DNA of 64,000 nt. It comes from Chiua virens (taxonomy: Eukaryota > Basidiomycota > Agaricomycetes > Boletales > Boletaceae). A program made the position numbers and the translations under genes. The notes below the pieces were generated by a model. It was not told the DNA's origin and made no database searches. It was given only the letters and a program-made list of their open reading frames with translations. Below are positions 23,565 to 34,410 of this stretch, piece by piece. Positions within the stretch are counted from its first letter, which is position 1. Each line of letters opens with the position of its first letter. The DNA is taken from assembly GCA_019787685.1 (NCBI GenBank), contig JAHNUO010000007.1:868001-932000 (forward strand). The letters run 5' to 3'.

Positions 23565-26500
23565 CTATCGCTTCCGCCTTGAACTGCTACGTGTCGCCAC
23601 CGGCCCGCTCCCACTGGCAGTGGTCGACGCTCTTGGACCGCTGGCAGAACTCTTGCGTCCCCCCTTCTTCGTCGGTGACGCCAGCTCGACGGGTTGGTGA
23701 TCCGGCGACACCGAAGACGCGGTCGAGAGCCTCGATGACCTACGTGCAGGCGTCCTCACCTCGGACGGCCGGGCTTTTGCCTTGCCTTTTGCAATGGCAT
23801 CAGTAGTTGCCGCCTTTGCCACTCCACTCGGCTTAACACTTGATTTCGATTTGGTCGACGTGCCGACATGCCCCGAGCTGCGCGTACGCCGTGAGCCGCG
23901 CGAGGGAAGCGGTGCAATTGCATCGTCCTCTTCCTCCTGTTCGTCCGTCTCCGTGTCTTCGTCTGCGTGCTCTGCGTGATCTTGTCCATGCTCATCGTGT
24001 TCGTCATCCATCAGTCCACCGGGTATCGTCTGATTGTCGCTCAATCTACTTGATGTTCTTCCTGGGCGCGTCAACGGTTGGGTGGTTCCGCCTGTGGCCT
24101 TGGACCTGCGTCGGGGTTGGGTGCGAGGTGAAGGGCGTGTAGGAGTCTCGGTTGGCATCCTAGCGCGTGTGCTTCTCCGCGGTGTTGTCAGCGACGCCTG
24201 CTCGTCTTCTTCGTCCTCTCCCTCATGCACGCCTTCGTTTTTGGCTTCGTCATGTCTGTAATGGTCTTCTTCTTCCTCCTCTTGATGAAAGGCGCCTGGT
24301 GGTGCACGCCATTTACTAGACGGAGTGGAGCTGACGCTCACGTTGAGAGTCTTTGCTTCGCGAAGGGGCGAGACTGGAGCACGAGGCGGAGAGGCATACG
24401 GAGTCTGATCATTCTCGCTCACGCGTTTCTTTGTTTGTCCACCAGGGCTCCCATTTTCTACACGTCTGCCCCCGCTGAACAGGCTGAACCCAAGCTCTGG
24501 TCTAACTGCATGGTCCTCACCTACCATCTCATCGACGTGGCGCATATGGATGGTGAGGTCTGCAGCACCGCTTTTATCGTTTGTGATAAAGTGTCCTGCA
24601 TCTTCTTCCTCATCTGTTGCGGCTTCCATTTCCTGTTCCTCTCCACCTGACTCCTCGTGGTGCTCATCTTCGATGATCTCGACATCAGACCCAGCGCCCA
24701 TGCTCACATCCTCGCCATCGTTGTCGGCTCCCTGTGCGTTTCCATTTTGTCTCGCAACGCTAGCACTCGGTCCTGTGCCCTTGGCACTACTCGAGCTTGC
24801 CAGCGCGCTGGTCACGTCAAGTGACTCTCTCACAACAGGGGCCGGAGGTGGTCTGTAGAACGCGTTCGGGGCATTTTTTGCACTTCCTGCAGTTTCGAAA
24901 AGCGAGACATGGGTAGGAGGTTTCGCGGCGGCGCTCGATCCACCCGTTGTACTGGTAGAGAAGAGTGTCTTTCCTCGGTCTGTGATAACACCCCTGCCAG
25001 TGCCCACAGCCGTAATAGTGGGTATTGGCGATCCGAATGCTGTAAATTTGGGTATCGGGGGCGCTTGGCGAGTAGAAGCTGGCTGCGGTCGGGATATATG
25101 TGACGAAAAGGGTGACGCAGAGGTTGAGAATGCCGATGTCCCAGCCTTGCTGGCTATTGACGCGGGAGCTGCCGTCGCCTTGCCAGAGAAGCCAACGCTC
25201 ACCGCGGATGACAACCGTGAAACTGAAGGAGAGGGCGCAGGTGATCCCGTATTTGCGCGGACGTCTTCCCAGCTGGCGCTCGAGCTCATCTCAGCTGTGA
25301 GAGGCTTTCTTGCGGGGGCAAAAACGCCTTGTTTGGGCATCAATGTCAACGTGCTGTTAACACGCACTCCAGTGGCGACCTTGCCGATCTCATCTTCTAG
25401 AAGCGTGCGCTCCGCAGGTGGCAGCGTTGCAAAAAGGTCCTGCATAATCGACTTTCGGTCGATCGCGTCGCGGGCAGATGAAACGGTTTGTGAAGTAATG
25501 TTAGAAGAAGACATGCCATTGCCAAGAGACGACGAAATAGAAGAGAATTGGCGGTCGAGTTTGATCGCGTGGATATAGTCCCCAGACTGGATCGCGCGCA
25601 CGCAAAGGAGGTCTTGCAGGACTGATATCGCTTGGGACGATAACACGGGCCCAGCTGCGGCACGTGAGTTGACAATGGAAGACGACGTTGAGAGCTGGGA
25701 AGGGAGGGCAAGTGCGTGTAGGGAGGACTGTTCGTAAGACGAGAGTGGGAATTCAAGCAGTTGAGCAACAGGTTCTTGCTTCGGAGTGGCTGAAATGATT
25801 TGAATGGATTAGCTTCTATCCTGAGCATATCAGAAATGTTCACATACGCATCAAGCACCAGCCAACTAATTTTTGAAGAAGTCTCTCCCTCGTGTCGCTT
25901 CCTTCTGGAAACGACCTTTGATATGCCCATGCGTCCATGAAGGATAGTTGAGCGAGTGAGAGGGTGTATAGGTCGATATCATCTGGTTCGGTGAGTAGGG
26001 GTTTGGCAGTACGGACATACTTGACAACAAGCGGCGCGGAAGAAGACGACAAAGCAAGTGATTGTAGGATTTTTGAGGCATAGTCAGTATTGAGACGCGC
26101 ATCTGAGAGTAGGCAGACTGCGTTCTGAATGCGACGAATGAGGGCAGAAAAGTAGAGAACAGCCAATAAAGGACGTACAGAAAGACAAATGCCTGTGTCC
26201 ACCTGCCAATACGCGTCTGCCAACAATTCAAATTGGGGTGGTATGCACCGCTCCTCGATGTAGCGTTCCCTCCAGCCATGGTTGGGATCCTTTACATCCA
26301 AGTCCCAAGCAAACCTGAGAAGGATATAGATCAAGCAATCCTTTTTGAGGATGTCGTAGACGCTTTCATCGATGGCATTGAGGAGTTTCTTGAGAGATGC
26401 CCAGTCGAGCGGAGGGAAGAGCATGTCGGGACTGGGTATGCCACCGCGAATAAGAAGGACATCAAAGATGAGCAAGTCAGACATGCGTGCCCGACGAACT

Positions 26501-26687
26501 TCAATGAAGTTTATCGTGTCTGGGGTGAACGGAAAGGCTCCAGGTTTGGAGCCGACGAGGGAGAAGTATGCAAGCCAAGCATCCATGTTCGAAATGGAAC
26601 CAGCCTGGATCTGTGTCCTATGAGCGTTACATCCGGTCAGCGTTGGAAACGACGAGGAGGATGAGACAAGTCACGCACGACGTCCAT
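23565..26687 (-). CDS. ELYS-like nuclear pore assembly protein with long charged tail (about 985 aa)
   Basis: The first 240 residues match the ELYS-like domain of nuclear-pore assembly factors, which link the Y-complex to chromatin. They read AWLAYFSLVGSKPGAFPFTP, DVLLIRGGIPSPDMLFPPLD, KKLLNAIDESVYDILKKDCL and IYILLRFAWDLDVKD, and further QSLALSSSSAPLVVKYVRTA. The coding start is probably a 9-nt exon (ATG at 26687, MDV) joined to IQAGSISNMDAWL. Introns end near 26130 and 25795. The last exon (to 23565) is a long low-complexity tail, acidic in the middle (EEEDAGH, DEDTETDEQEEEDD) and basic at the end (TPARRSSRLS, ATRSSSRRKR), suited to DNA or chromatin contact. It shares a 121-bp divergent promoter with the RMD1-like gene. 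All exons are in frame. Confidence 0.85.
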
Positions 26688-26808
26688 GGTGGTCAACAAT
26701 GGTCGGGATTCGGATGTCTTCCGACAACGCGCCTCTGATGTAATACATTTCCCGAATCCCGACCCGATACCACATACAAACGTTTCCCACGGGTCTTGAC
26801 TGTAACCC
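26688..26808. promoter_or_regulatory. Divergent promoter between ELYS-like and RMD1-like genes
   Basis: Only 121 bases separate the two start codons, which face away from each other. Both transcripts must start here or within each other's leader, so they may be co-regulated. No TATA box stands out. Confidence 0.6.
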
Positions 26809-28877
26809 ATGTCAGGACCAGCGCAAGCACCGTCGCCGCTGCGTACGCTGCCCCACACGACGCTCCCGTCTACCCGCCCAGCGTACAGACGTCCTTCCCA
26901 GCCAAGAATCGCATCTCACACTCGCCAGCCATCGACCTCCAAGCCGAAACCGAAACCAGCAGCCGTTGTCACCGGTAAACCCCTCCGCACATCAAAGACA
27001 ACAGAGAAACTCGTTCTTCTCCCTTCTGCACCTCAGACAAAGCCACTTCTCGTCCCTCCAGCTGCCGGTTATCCCGGTGCACCAGAGGAGGACGTCCTTG
27101 GCTATGAGACCGATGCCGGTCTAGTTCGCGAGTACAAGAGCGCCGCCGAGCGCATGACCAAGGATCAGAGAGAGAAGGCTAGCTATAATCGCATCACGTC
27201 ATATTGTCTTGCAGAGGAACTGAAGATGAAGCTCCTCGCTGGCTTTCTCAAGCGCGAACACAATGTACAGCCGCGGCTGTTTGACGAGGCAATATATGTG
27301 GTTAGTGACGCCCTCGTTGTTGTCGGACCGCGCTGATATTCATATGCTCATATACTTCCATAAGATGTACCGTTTGCCACTTTTGCCTGGTTACTCTCCA
27401 TCCACTACCGTTCGTTCCTCGGCGGCCTTCACAAAGGCCCAACTCACGCGCCTCTCAGAGGCAGAAGAAAATGGTTACCAAGGGTCGTACTTTGCTACTC
27501 CGCGCCCACGTTCGCGTGAGGACACTTCCAGGCGGGAAGACGATGGGTATGTCACGGAAGGCCAGGAAGGTGGTTATGTCACTGAGGGCAGTCCTATTGA
27601 GTCGAGAAGAGAGCCTCCTCACATGCTTCCCGTAGAGGCCGGAGTTGAGACAGAGGCCGAGGGCGGATTCGTCACCGATGCTGCTGGAGTGACCGAGGTG
27701 GAACATGAGAACCCCCAGGATGGAGACCAGCCACAAACACCTACGATTCATCTGGCTTCATCGCAAAGAGACCATGATGTAGAGGCAGAAGAGCCGATCG
27801 CTGAAGTTGTCTTTTTCGCTTACGGCGTCGCCGTCTTCTATGGCTTCAATGAAGCACAAGAACGAAGTATTATCGACGACCTTGCGAATGCTGGCATTTT
27901 CCGTCGTATGATCAAGGAGCGCGACTGGGAAATCGAAGAATGTCATTTTGCTGTACGTTTATTAGTTCCACTGGATCAATTTGAGAAGAATGGTACTAAT
28001 GCCACAATCAGATCGATCCATACATCCCCCATCCAAGGATATACAATGATTTCTTCAGTATGCACTTCCATTTTTTTTTCTTTATTCAAGTGTTTTTACT
28101 GTCCTCTTAGCATTCAAGTCCCCATCTCATCTTCTCAAGCTCTCCGTCGCGCATGCCCTTGCACAGTCAACCTTACTTGCCATGTACGAAACCACTGCTT
28201 CCCGTGTCCTCTTAGACCCGCTGGCGCTTTCTATTCCGCGTCAACTCGCCGAGTCAGGGGCCCTCTCGCTGAAGCGCAAGGACGCCCTCCGTTTGATGGG
28301 CCGATTATTCAAGCTTCGCCGCGACGTGAACCTCGTGTCGAACGTCCTCGACGTTCCCGAACTCTTCTGGACAGAAGCCAGTCTTGGTGGGTTATACGAA
28401 AGCGTCAGGGAGTATATGGAAGTCGAGGGGCGTGTCAGGTCGTTGAACGAGAAACTGCTTGTTGCCAGTGATTTCGTGCGCGACTCTTCTCTTTTCTCTT
28501 TGCGCTGTTTCCCGATGTTGTGTGTTCCAGCTCGACGCGATACATGACCATCTAAATAACAGCGCTATGGAACGAATAACCTGGATCATTATATGGTATT
28601 GTTTCTGATTTCTCTGTTTGTCTGTATATCGACGTTGTCCTCCTTAGGCTTATCATACTTGTCATATTTGTCGAAGTGGTAAGCGATGCTTTCTGTACAT
28701 GCTGGAAGGAACGCTCATTTGATTGTCCAGGGCGAAGTGTTTGCTCGTCTCGTTGTGCATATACCAGGTCCCGCGAACGACTCCGGTGTCGGACGCACTG
28801 TGATTAAAGGACTGATGCCTCGTGGAGGACTGGTGAGGATGCTTATCAGAGTCCTCGACAACGTCAAGAGATCGTGA
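26809..28877 (+). CDS. RMD1/RMND1-family (DUF155) protein (about 578 aa)
   Basis: Relatives include yeast Rmd1 and the human mitochondrial protein RMND1, which supports mitochondrial translation; the fungal paralogues may act elsewhere. The N-terminal part is Pro/Ser/Lys-rich (STSKPKPKPAAVVTGK). Then come RITSYCLAEELKMKLLAGFL and FDEAIYV, an insert with three VTE/VTD repeats (GYVTEGQEGGYVTEGSP), and the DUF155 core: VVFFAYGVAVFYGFNEAQER, DDLANAGIFRRMIKERDWEI, IDPYIPHPRIYNDFF, LKLSVAHALAQSTLLAMYE, RRDVNLVSNVLDVPELFW. A short membrane-like helix (ITWIIIWLIILVIFVEVV) follows, as in the family. The final exon ends LIRVLDNVKRS before the TGA. There are seven exons with all junctions GT..AG and in frame. 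Confidence 0.9.
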
Positions 28878-29140
28878 GCAGGTCGCCAGCTAGACTGGTT
28901 CAAGTGCACTCTCTGGTGAGTCGACGAGCCTTGCGAAGGTAGACACCCTTTGGGATCATTGACTCGTACATCATTCATCTTGTCCCGTTTCAACTCCTTC
29001 CTTCCGGTAGTGAGATCAGATTATTATCTTCGCATCCTGGCATTGTATTCACCACGATAAATCACATCCTTATTTTACTATACACGATTTAAGGCGTGGA
29101 GACCATAGGTCAGCTATGTATAAGTAGATACCTAAAATGC
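28878..29140. other. Convergent 3' flank between RMD1-like and thaumatin-like genes
   Basis: The two genes end facing each other 263 bases apart. The stretch holds only their terminators. It is AT-rich near 29030-29090 (TTATTTTACTATACACG). Confidence 0.5.
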
Positions 29141-30094
29141 TTAGGTGTAGTCGGACGTGGTTCCCGGGCAGAGCGTCAGCGTGATGTCAGCGTTGCCACA
29201 GGTATAGTCGACGTAGTCAGCGGGCGTATATCCGTCTGTAAGAGCACCGTCAGCACATGGATGACGATCGTTCACAACGAAAAACTTGAAGCACCCACCT
29301 GCACCGTCGTTATCGGGGAACGCATACGCGTTGTAGCACGCGTCGTAGTAAAAGTAGCTATAAGGTCCAGGGCCAGCATTGTCAACGCAGCCGCCTCCGC
29401 TAGCTGGGAGCGCGCCACCGTCGCACGCGTCCGCGGACGAGCAACAACCGGAGTAGCAACTACCATCCGGACCTGGAACAGGCTACACAGCACTGCGTGA
29501 GACAAACACGAACGACTGCGTCGCTTTCGCGAAAACGTGACCACTTACGCATCCGGAAGAGATGGTACATGCGAACGCGTCGCAGCTGGCATCGGCGGAC
29601 GAGATCTGCATGCCGACGTTGTAACCGTAAATCAGGGAGATGTCGTAAGTGACACTTCCTGGGATGGCCCACTGTGGATAGGAGGATACGGTCATATACT
29701 CCCTGACGCTCGCGCGCGAACGAGTCGGTGACTCACGAAATTGAACTCGGCTCTGCTAAAGGGCGTGGAGCCATCCCAAGTTGGTCCGCCCGTCGTGCAT
29801 GAGGACGCATCGCTGTTGCAGCCCGTGCCTAGCGAGAGAGTGAACACAATTTATACGCAAGAGCGACAGTCGCCACTCATCGTACTTACCGACGTTGACG
29901 GCGCCATCCCAATTAGAGCTGATGCCTATGTCGACCGTCGCACCCGCATCAACATAGACGTAGTTGTCGATCGAGCCATAGCTCGTCTGCGTGAACAGGA
30001 GGACCTCTTGATCGCATTGGTTATAGACGTTCAGGGATTGTGCGTTCGCCGTTACAGCGGTGGCCACGACAGCGAGAAGCGACAGCGAAAACAT
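29141..30094 (-). CDS. Thaumatin-like secreted protein (about 231 aa)
   Basis: Fungal thaumatin-like proteins are secreted and act on or in the cell wall; some bind or cut beta-1,3-glucan. The ATG at 30094 starts a signal peptide (MFSLSLLAVVATAVTANA). The mature part begins QSLNVYNQCDQEVLLFTQ and continues GCNSDASSCTTGGPTWDG, RAEFNFWAIPGSVTYDISLI, the Cys-rich part (CYSGCCSSADACDGG), and the C-terminal family motif YNAYAFPDNDGADGYTPADY. It ends DITLCPGTTSDYT with a TAA at 29141. There are five exons with introns of 61-66 nt, and all junctions are in frame. Cysteines are plentiful, as expected for disulphide bonds. The acidic catalytic-cleft residues cannot be checked without alignment. It is not a known toxin. 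Confidence 0.85.
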
Positions 30095-31272
30095 GATGTC
30101 AATGAAATCGGACCAGATGCAGGCTCTAGAGCGTTGATGGCCTCGTCGACGCTATCTTGCGCGCGTTTTATACCGCTCCTGACCGTTCTTTACATAGATA
30201 CATATTTTATTTTTTGTTCCTCCGTCGGCTGGATGGAAAGTCATCAAGGGTGCCAGTCGAGGGGATGAGTAGCACACGGTGCTCAGTGGTTAAGCGATCG
30301 ATGTGATCCTTGTGGCCGCGCAAAAGCGAGGTGGTTGCCGCAGCAAAGCGTCTGATGGTTCTCGCCCCTGAGTTGACCTAATGGAACAAAGCTTCAAGCT
30401 TCAGGATCTATTCCCGGATTCTGTGAGCTAAACTTGGTGAGGATGTGAACCGAGTATTGGAGAGTAGGATGCTATGCTCTCGAACAGGCCGCGTCAAAGT
30501 CACTGTAACACATGTCTGCTACTTTCCGGCTTTGAACCCAGAAAGAGAGCAAGCTCACTTCCGTCGAAAATTTGTGACATGAAACACTTTGAACTAACCT
30601 GTTCGACAATTATATACGCCTTGTTAAAACTGGTACGTCCTCGGGAAATTGGCAAGAGGGCTTGACGGACTCCTGGGGACCAGGTTACCCGACAGTAGGG
30701 AAGGCTGTCTCCGCATGGGAGCATCAGAGTCACTGCCCCGCGCGAAATATAGGACAGGTCGCGTGTCTTATTTCTGGGTGACGGCGTTACCGCGGTCTTG
30801 CATCCCGAGCTTTTGACAGAGGTCTTACAAAGCTACTCCGGGGACTTGTTGAAAGTTGAAGCTGAAGTGCCAGTGGTCGTTCGGAACCGGACTCGGAGAT
30901 GTCCGCCACACTCCCGGGCCGCCAGTTTTCCGCCCCTGCCATTCAGCTGCCGATGGGCCAAGATCATCCGAGATTTTGATCTGTCAAATCGCATCGAAGA
31001 AAATGTATGCATGATACGTTGACTATTGACTAGAAGATGGCAAATGGACTATACGTAAGACATAGTGAATGACTCCAACATCCATCCTCTTCCTCTTTTC
31101 CATGGACGTGCCACTCGTCAAACGCTGATTTTTAGGTAAAGACAGTTGCGGAATATGTCGGAAGAGCGAGGAGCGACGTCGAGTGAATGCATCTCTAGTG
31201 ACACAAGGGCGTTGCACCCGTGTCGCGCACACTGGCGCGCGATGAGTTTTAAACGAGGCATAGCGAGCGCCA
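30095..31272. other. Intergenic stretch, thaumatin-like promoter
   Basis: Small open frames occur on both strands at 30474-31022 but none shows a family pattern. The left 100 bases should carry the promoter of the thaumatin-like gene. I see no repeat or RNA gene. Confidence 0.4.
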
Positions 31273-31734
31273 TCAGTATCGGATCGGGGGGATAGGTTCC
31301 GCACGGATAGCAGAGAGGTCAACAGCTTGATCAATGGCATCATCTAACTCTCCCGATGAGGGCGCTGGAGAGGGTATCGTATCAGACAAAGCGTCTCTTT
31401 ATGCCAAACGGAAGACGCACATCATGTCGCCTTTGACGAGGTAGAGTCCAAGTGGGATTTCCTCGACCCCTTCGTCCATGCTGTACACGCGCTCCTTGGA
31501 CTCTGAGAGGACGACATTGGATTTTTGGTCAAAGCCTGCGAGCACGCCCTGTCCACATAGCGCGCGCGTCATAATGCGACAGACCCGAGTACGAACCAAG
31601 AGATACCCACCACGATCGCCCTGCCATCTTGGAGCACGAGAAGTACGCGACCTTGAGAACGAGGTCCGGTAAGAACACGCGAGACGAGATCAGATTTAGT
31701 GCTTACGGTCGACATAGCCCTGAAGGCTGGCCAT
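31273..31734 (-). CDS. LSM8: U6 snRNA-associated Sm-like protein LSm8 (about 97 aa; one frame break)
   Basis: LSm8 is the subunit that makes the LSm2-8 ring nuclear; the ring binds the U-rich 3' end of U6 snRNA. The ATG at 31734 gives MASLQGYVDRR, then (after intron 1) VLLVLQDGRAIV, the Sm1 motif, and (after intron 2) GVLAGFDQKSNVVLSESKER and VEEIPLGLYLVKGDMM, the Sm2 motif with LYLVKGD. A third intron (GTGCGTCTTCC..CTCTCCAG) leads to IALIG, and after one surplus base near 31350 the frame gives ELDDAIDQAVDLSAIRAEPI, the conserved LSm8 tail, ending IPPIRY with a TGA at 31273. Without the last intron the protein would stop early at 31399 and lose that tail. The tail separates LSm8 from LSm1 and other family members. 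Confidence 0.88.
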
Positions 31735-31860
31735 TTTTCAAAGGACAAACCTCCTACTAGTAGCGGTCCTCACTGAGCACGGTGTGTTCGGGGTCCGCCA
31801 CGTGGTTTGAAGTGAATTAGGATGTCTTAGTCAGCAAGTCATTCAGCGACATCAACCACC
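31735..31860. promoter_or_regulatory. Divergent promoter between LSM8 and CWC21
   Basis: The two start codons are 126 bases apart and point away from each other. Both products act in pre-mRNA splicing, so shared control would make sense. I found no clear box element. Confidence 0.6.
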
Positions 31861-33119
31861 ATGTACAACGGTATCGGGTTGACAACTCCCCGTGGAAGGT
31901 GTGTCCTTGGTTCGGATTGGTCTTATTAAATAGATGAGTCTCATTACATTCTAACTAGTGGTACTAATGGTTATGTGCAACGGAACCTGTCTATTCTAAG
32001 GACACACGACACCGCCGCCGAGCGCGCAGCGGCGTGGGACGTCGCACCTCCCAAGCACAGGGAGCCCGACGAAGCGATCCTAGAACACGAACGAAAACGA
32101 AAGTAGAGGTCAAATGTCTGGAGTTGCAGTTGAAACTCGAGGACGATGGGTACATCCGCATCCTTCATCTTTTCTTTGTCGCTCATGCCCGTTTCTTTTT
32201 GACAGGCTCGAAGAAACTGAGATTGAAGCCAAGGTGACGGCACTTCGTGAGGAGCTTTTGGCTGACCTCGCATCGCTCGCCACCTCTGCCAAAAACTTGA
32301 AGGCGTCCGACACGCACGGAATCGCCGCCGCCAAAAAGACCGAGCTGGACAAGATGGCTCGTGCACTCGGTACACGTAGAGATTATACGGAAGGTGACGC
32401 CTTTGATCGCGAAAAGCAAGAAGAGAACAAGCAGGTCAGGATGGTTGAGCGGGAGGAAGCGGGGGAGAAAACGGGAAGAAGACCGGGCGAGGATGCAAGA
32501 GCAACGTCAGCGGTGGGAGGTAGAGAAGCGGGAACGAGATCGGTTGAGGAGGAGGGATGAGGATCGGATGAGACGGGAACACGAAGCGAATGAGATCAAG
32601 AGACGGGAAAGGATGCCACCCCCGCCCGTGCCAGCCCATCGCGAGAGAGGAGGGCGTGGTTCGTACAGGAGGCCATCTCCCCCGCACCGTCGTGAGGGCG
32701 CATATGAACGAACGCGCGCAAGATCGAGGTCGCCATCGAGGTCGCGGTCACCTGATCCAGAGCGCCGTCGCCGTCCACCTTCACCCATGTATTCGCGCCG
32801 GCGGTCCCCTCCGCCTCGTCGGGAAATGGAGCGCTCTGTTTCTCCGCCCCGTCGCCACTCCCATTCACCATCCCCGCGTCGTGCCCGTGACCGGTATGAT
32901 TCACCACCGCGGCGAGAGCGCGACAGGAGCGAGTCACCAATTCGTGATGACCGCTCGCCTTCCCCGCGCAGTGACGATAGCCGGGACCAAAGGAGAGGAC
33001 GAGATCTTTCTTTGTCGCCCAGACCGTCAAAGGGTCATGCTCGCTCACGCTCCCGGTCGGCTGGGTCCTCGATGTCTGTGAGCACTAACCACAGTCGGTT
33101 CAGTGGTCAAAGCGGTTAA
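31861..33119 (+). CDS. CWC21: Cwc21/SRRM2-type spliceosome protein with RS tail (about 380 aa; two frame breaks)
   Basis: Cwc21 (human SRm300/SRRM2) sits at the catalytic centre of the spliceosome and contacts Prp8 and Snu114. The ATG at 31861 starts with the near-invariant MYNGIGLTTPRGS, split by an intron, then GTNGYVQRNLSILR. The cwf21 domain follows (EAILEHERKRKVEVKCLELQ), and after a second intron LEETEIEAKVTALREELLAD. The rest is a charged K/R/E stretch (MQEQRQRWEVEKRERDRLRR) and an RS domain (RARSRSPSRSRSPDPERRRR, SPPRRHSHSPSPRR), more like metazoan SRRM2 than short yeast Cwc21. One G is missing near 32103 (KRK-VEV), and one extra G lies in the G5 run at 32461-32465. After these changes all frames agree. 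The stop is TAA at 33117. Confidence 0.88.
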
Positions 33120-33312
33120 AAAAAGTACATTCCTCAATGGTTCGGTGTTGCTCGTGATCACTTTGTTACCGAATTGGTTTCTATCTTATGCTTTTGTAAA
33201 ACGAGAGGTGATGATGAACTGTTTCCTGAGTACCGATGGTTATGGATCCATTTCTCTAACTGACAGGAAAGGAAATGCCCCTGTTGTGAGTGTAATGTAC
33301 AACTTGAAAGTC

Positions 33313-34349
33313 TCAACGTGCTGTTGTCTGCTGTCCTCCAGCATTTTGCTTCAACCGGTCGACCAAAGGCGCATCCGCCGCGTCTGCTGCGGGTATCTCG
33401 AGTTTATTCGTTCCTTCCTTCCTGACTATCCTCGCATCACCCTTGAACCCTATATAATAAACTCTGGACAGATCTCCGCCAACCGAATCTCCCTTCAAGT
33501 TGTCCGGGGTATGAGTACACGTTTACCAAATATAGAAGCATCAAAGGAAAGAAGCAGCCCCGCACAGCACATCCCAGGCAAAGGGCATTCGTCCTTAGGG
33601 GGAACGTTTCATGAAGGAACAGCGGAACTCACGAAGTAGAGGCTCAGTGTGTGCACGCTCGTAAATGCCGCCACTCTCAGAGGGTACTCCACAGCCCCAG
33701 GTTTCGCCTTCGAGAAGGGCTATATCGAGGTGTGGCTTCGTGTTCTCGGCGTCTGCGAAATCGATGATGTTCGGGTAGTTGGCGAAGAGTTTGAGATGGC
33801 GTGGCGTCGTTTCGCCGCGTCCTGTATTCAGTTCATGTGTTCATGTGTCACGTCCACCGGGCGTCCATGCATCGCAATTGATTGGCGAGCGAGTAGACGG
33901 GTAGGACGAATTGGCGACATGAAAGGAAGGTATTAGCGATCGTGGCATGGTTGTGGATGGAATGCGCAAGGCGGAAAAAAAAGGATGGATGCTTTACCGA
34001 GTTTGAGGATGACAGACTTGATGCGCACGTTTTGGGAAAAGGGAACGTGTATGATCATCTGTGAATGGCAGGTTCGAAATGGTATGAATGGGTTCATCGT
34101 GGTTCGTGCGCACCTGGTCGTCCACGCCTGACTCTGCGAACTGGGTCGTATCGTCGCGATCAGACCATGGTTTGATGAGTGCTTTGGCTTGTTCCGGAAC
34201 TGCGAGATTGAGACCGTGCACGCTGTCATCGTTGCAGTGGTGAATGTATTATCTGGATGGTGTAAATGAGCTTACTTGTCTCGATCTATGTAGCCGAACA
34301 AGTTTGAATGTTCTGCACCGTTGAGATCTGTAGCGACGCCCTCCGACAT
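33313..34349 (-). CDS. PITH-domain protein (about 220 aa; one frame break)
   Basis: PITH is the proteasome-interacting domain of thioredoxin-like TXNL1; stand-alone PITH proteins are near-universal in eukaryotes. The ATG at 34349 gives SEGVATDLNGAEHSNLFGYI. Then come VHGLNLAVPEQAKALIKPWS, DDTTQFAESGVDDQ, MIIHVPFSQNVRIKSVILKL, TPRHLKLFANYPNIIDFADA, YPLRVAAFTSVHTLSLYF, and finally VYYIGFKGDARIVRKEGTNK, ending GGQQTTAR at 33313. One extra base near 33698 (EGET-GAVEYP) breaks the frame. The last intron has a good donor (GTGAGTTCC), but the expected acceptor before DNLKGDS reads CCCCGGAC, without AG, so a base error or a downstream acceptor is likely. The gene ends facing CWC21, 193 bases away. 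Confidence 0.85.
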
Positions 34350-34410
34350 GCTAGGGTTCACGCAACTATAATTTGTATTATATAATCAAATATTTTTGTG
34401 CAAGACGGTC
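34350..34410. promoter_or_regulatory. Divergent promoter between PITH gene and mitoribosomal uS5m
   Basis: There are only 61 bases between opposite start codons. The stretch is AT-rich (ATTTGTATTATATAATCAAA), the clearest A/T core in the window. One bidirectional promoter must serve both genes. Confidence 0.65.

Noticed and set aside
31399..31401. Early stop of LSm8 after VFRLA
   Set aside because: A good intron covers it, and the conserved LSm8 tail follows.
32507..33081. Long open frames opposite or beside the RS domain of CWC21
   Set aside because: They come from Arg/Ser codon repeats and have no independent support.
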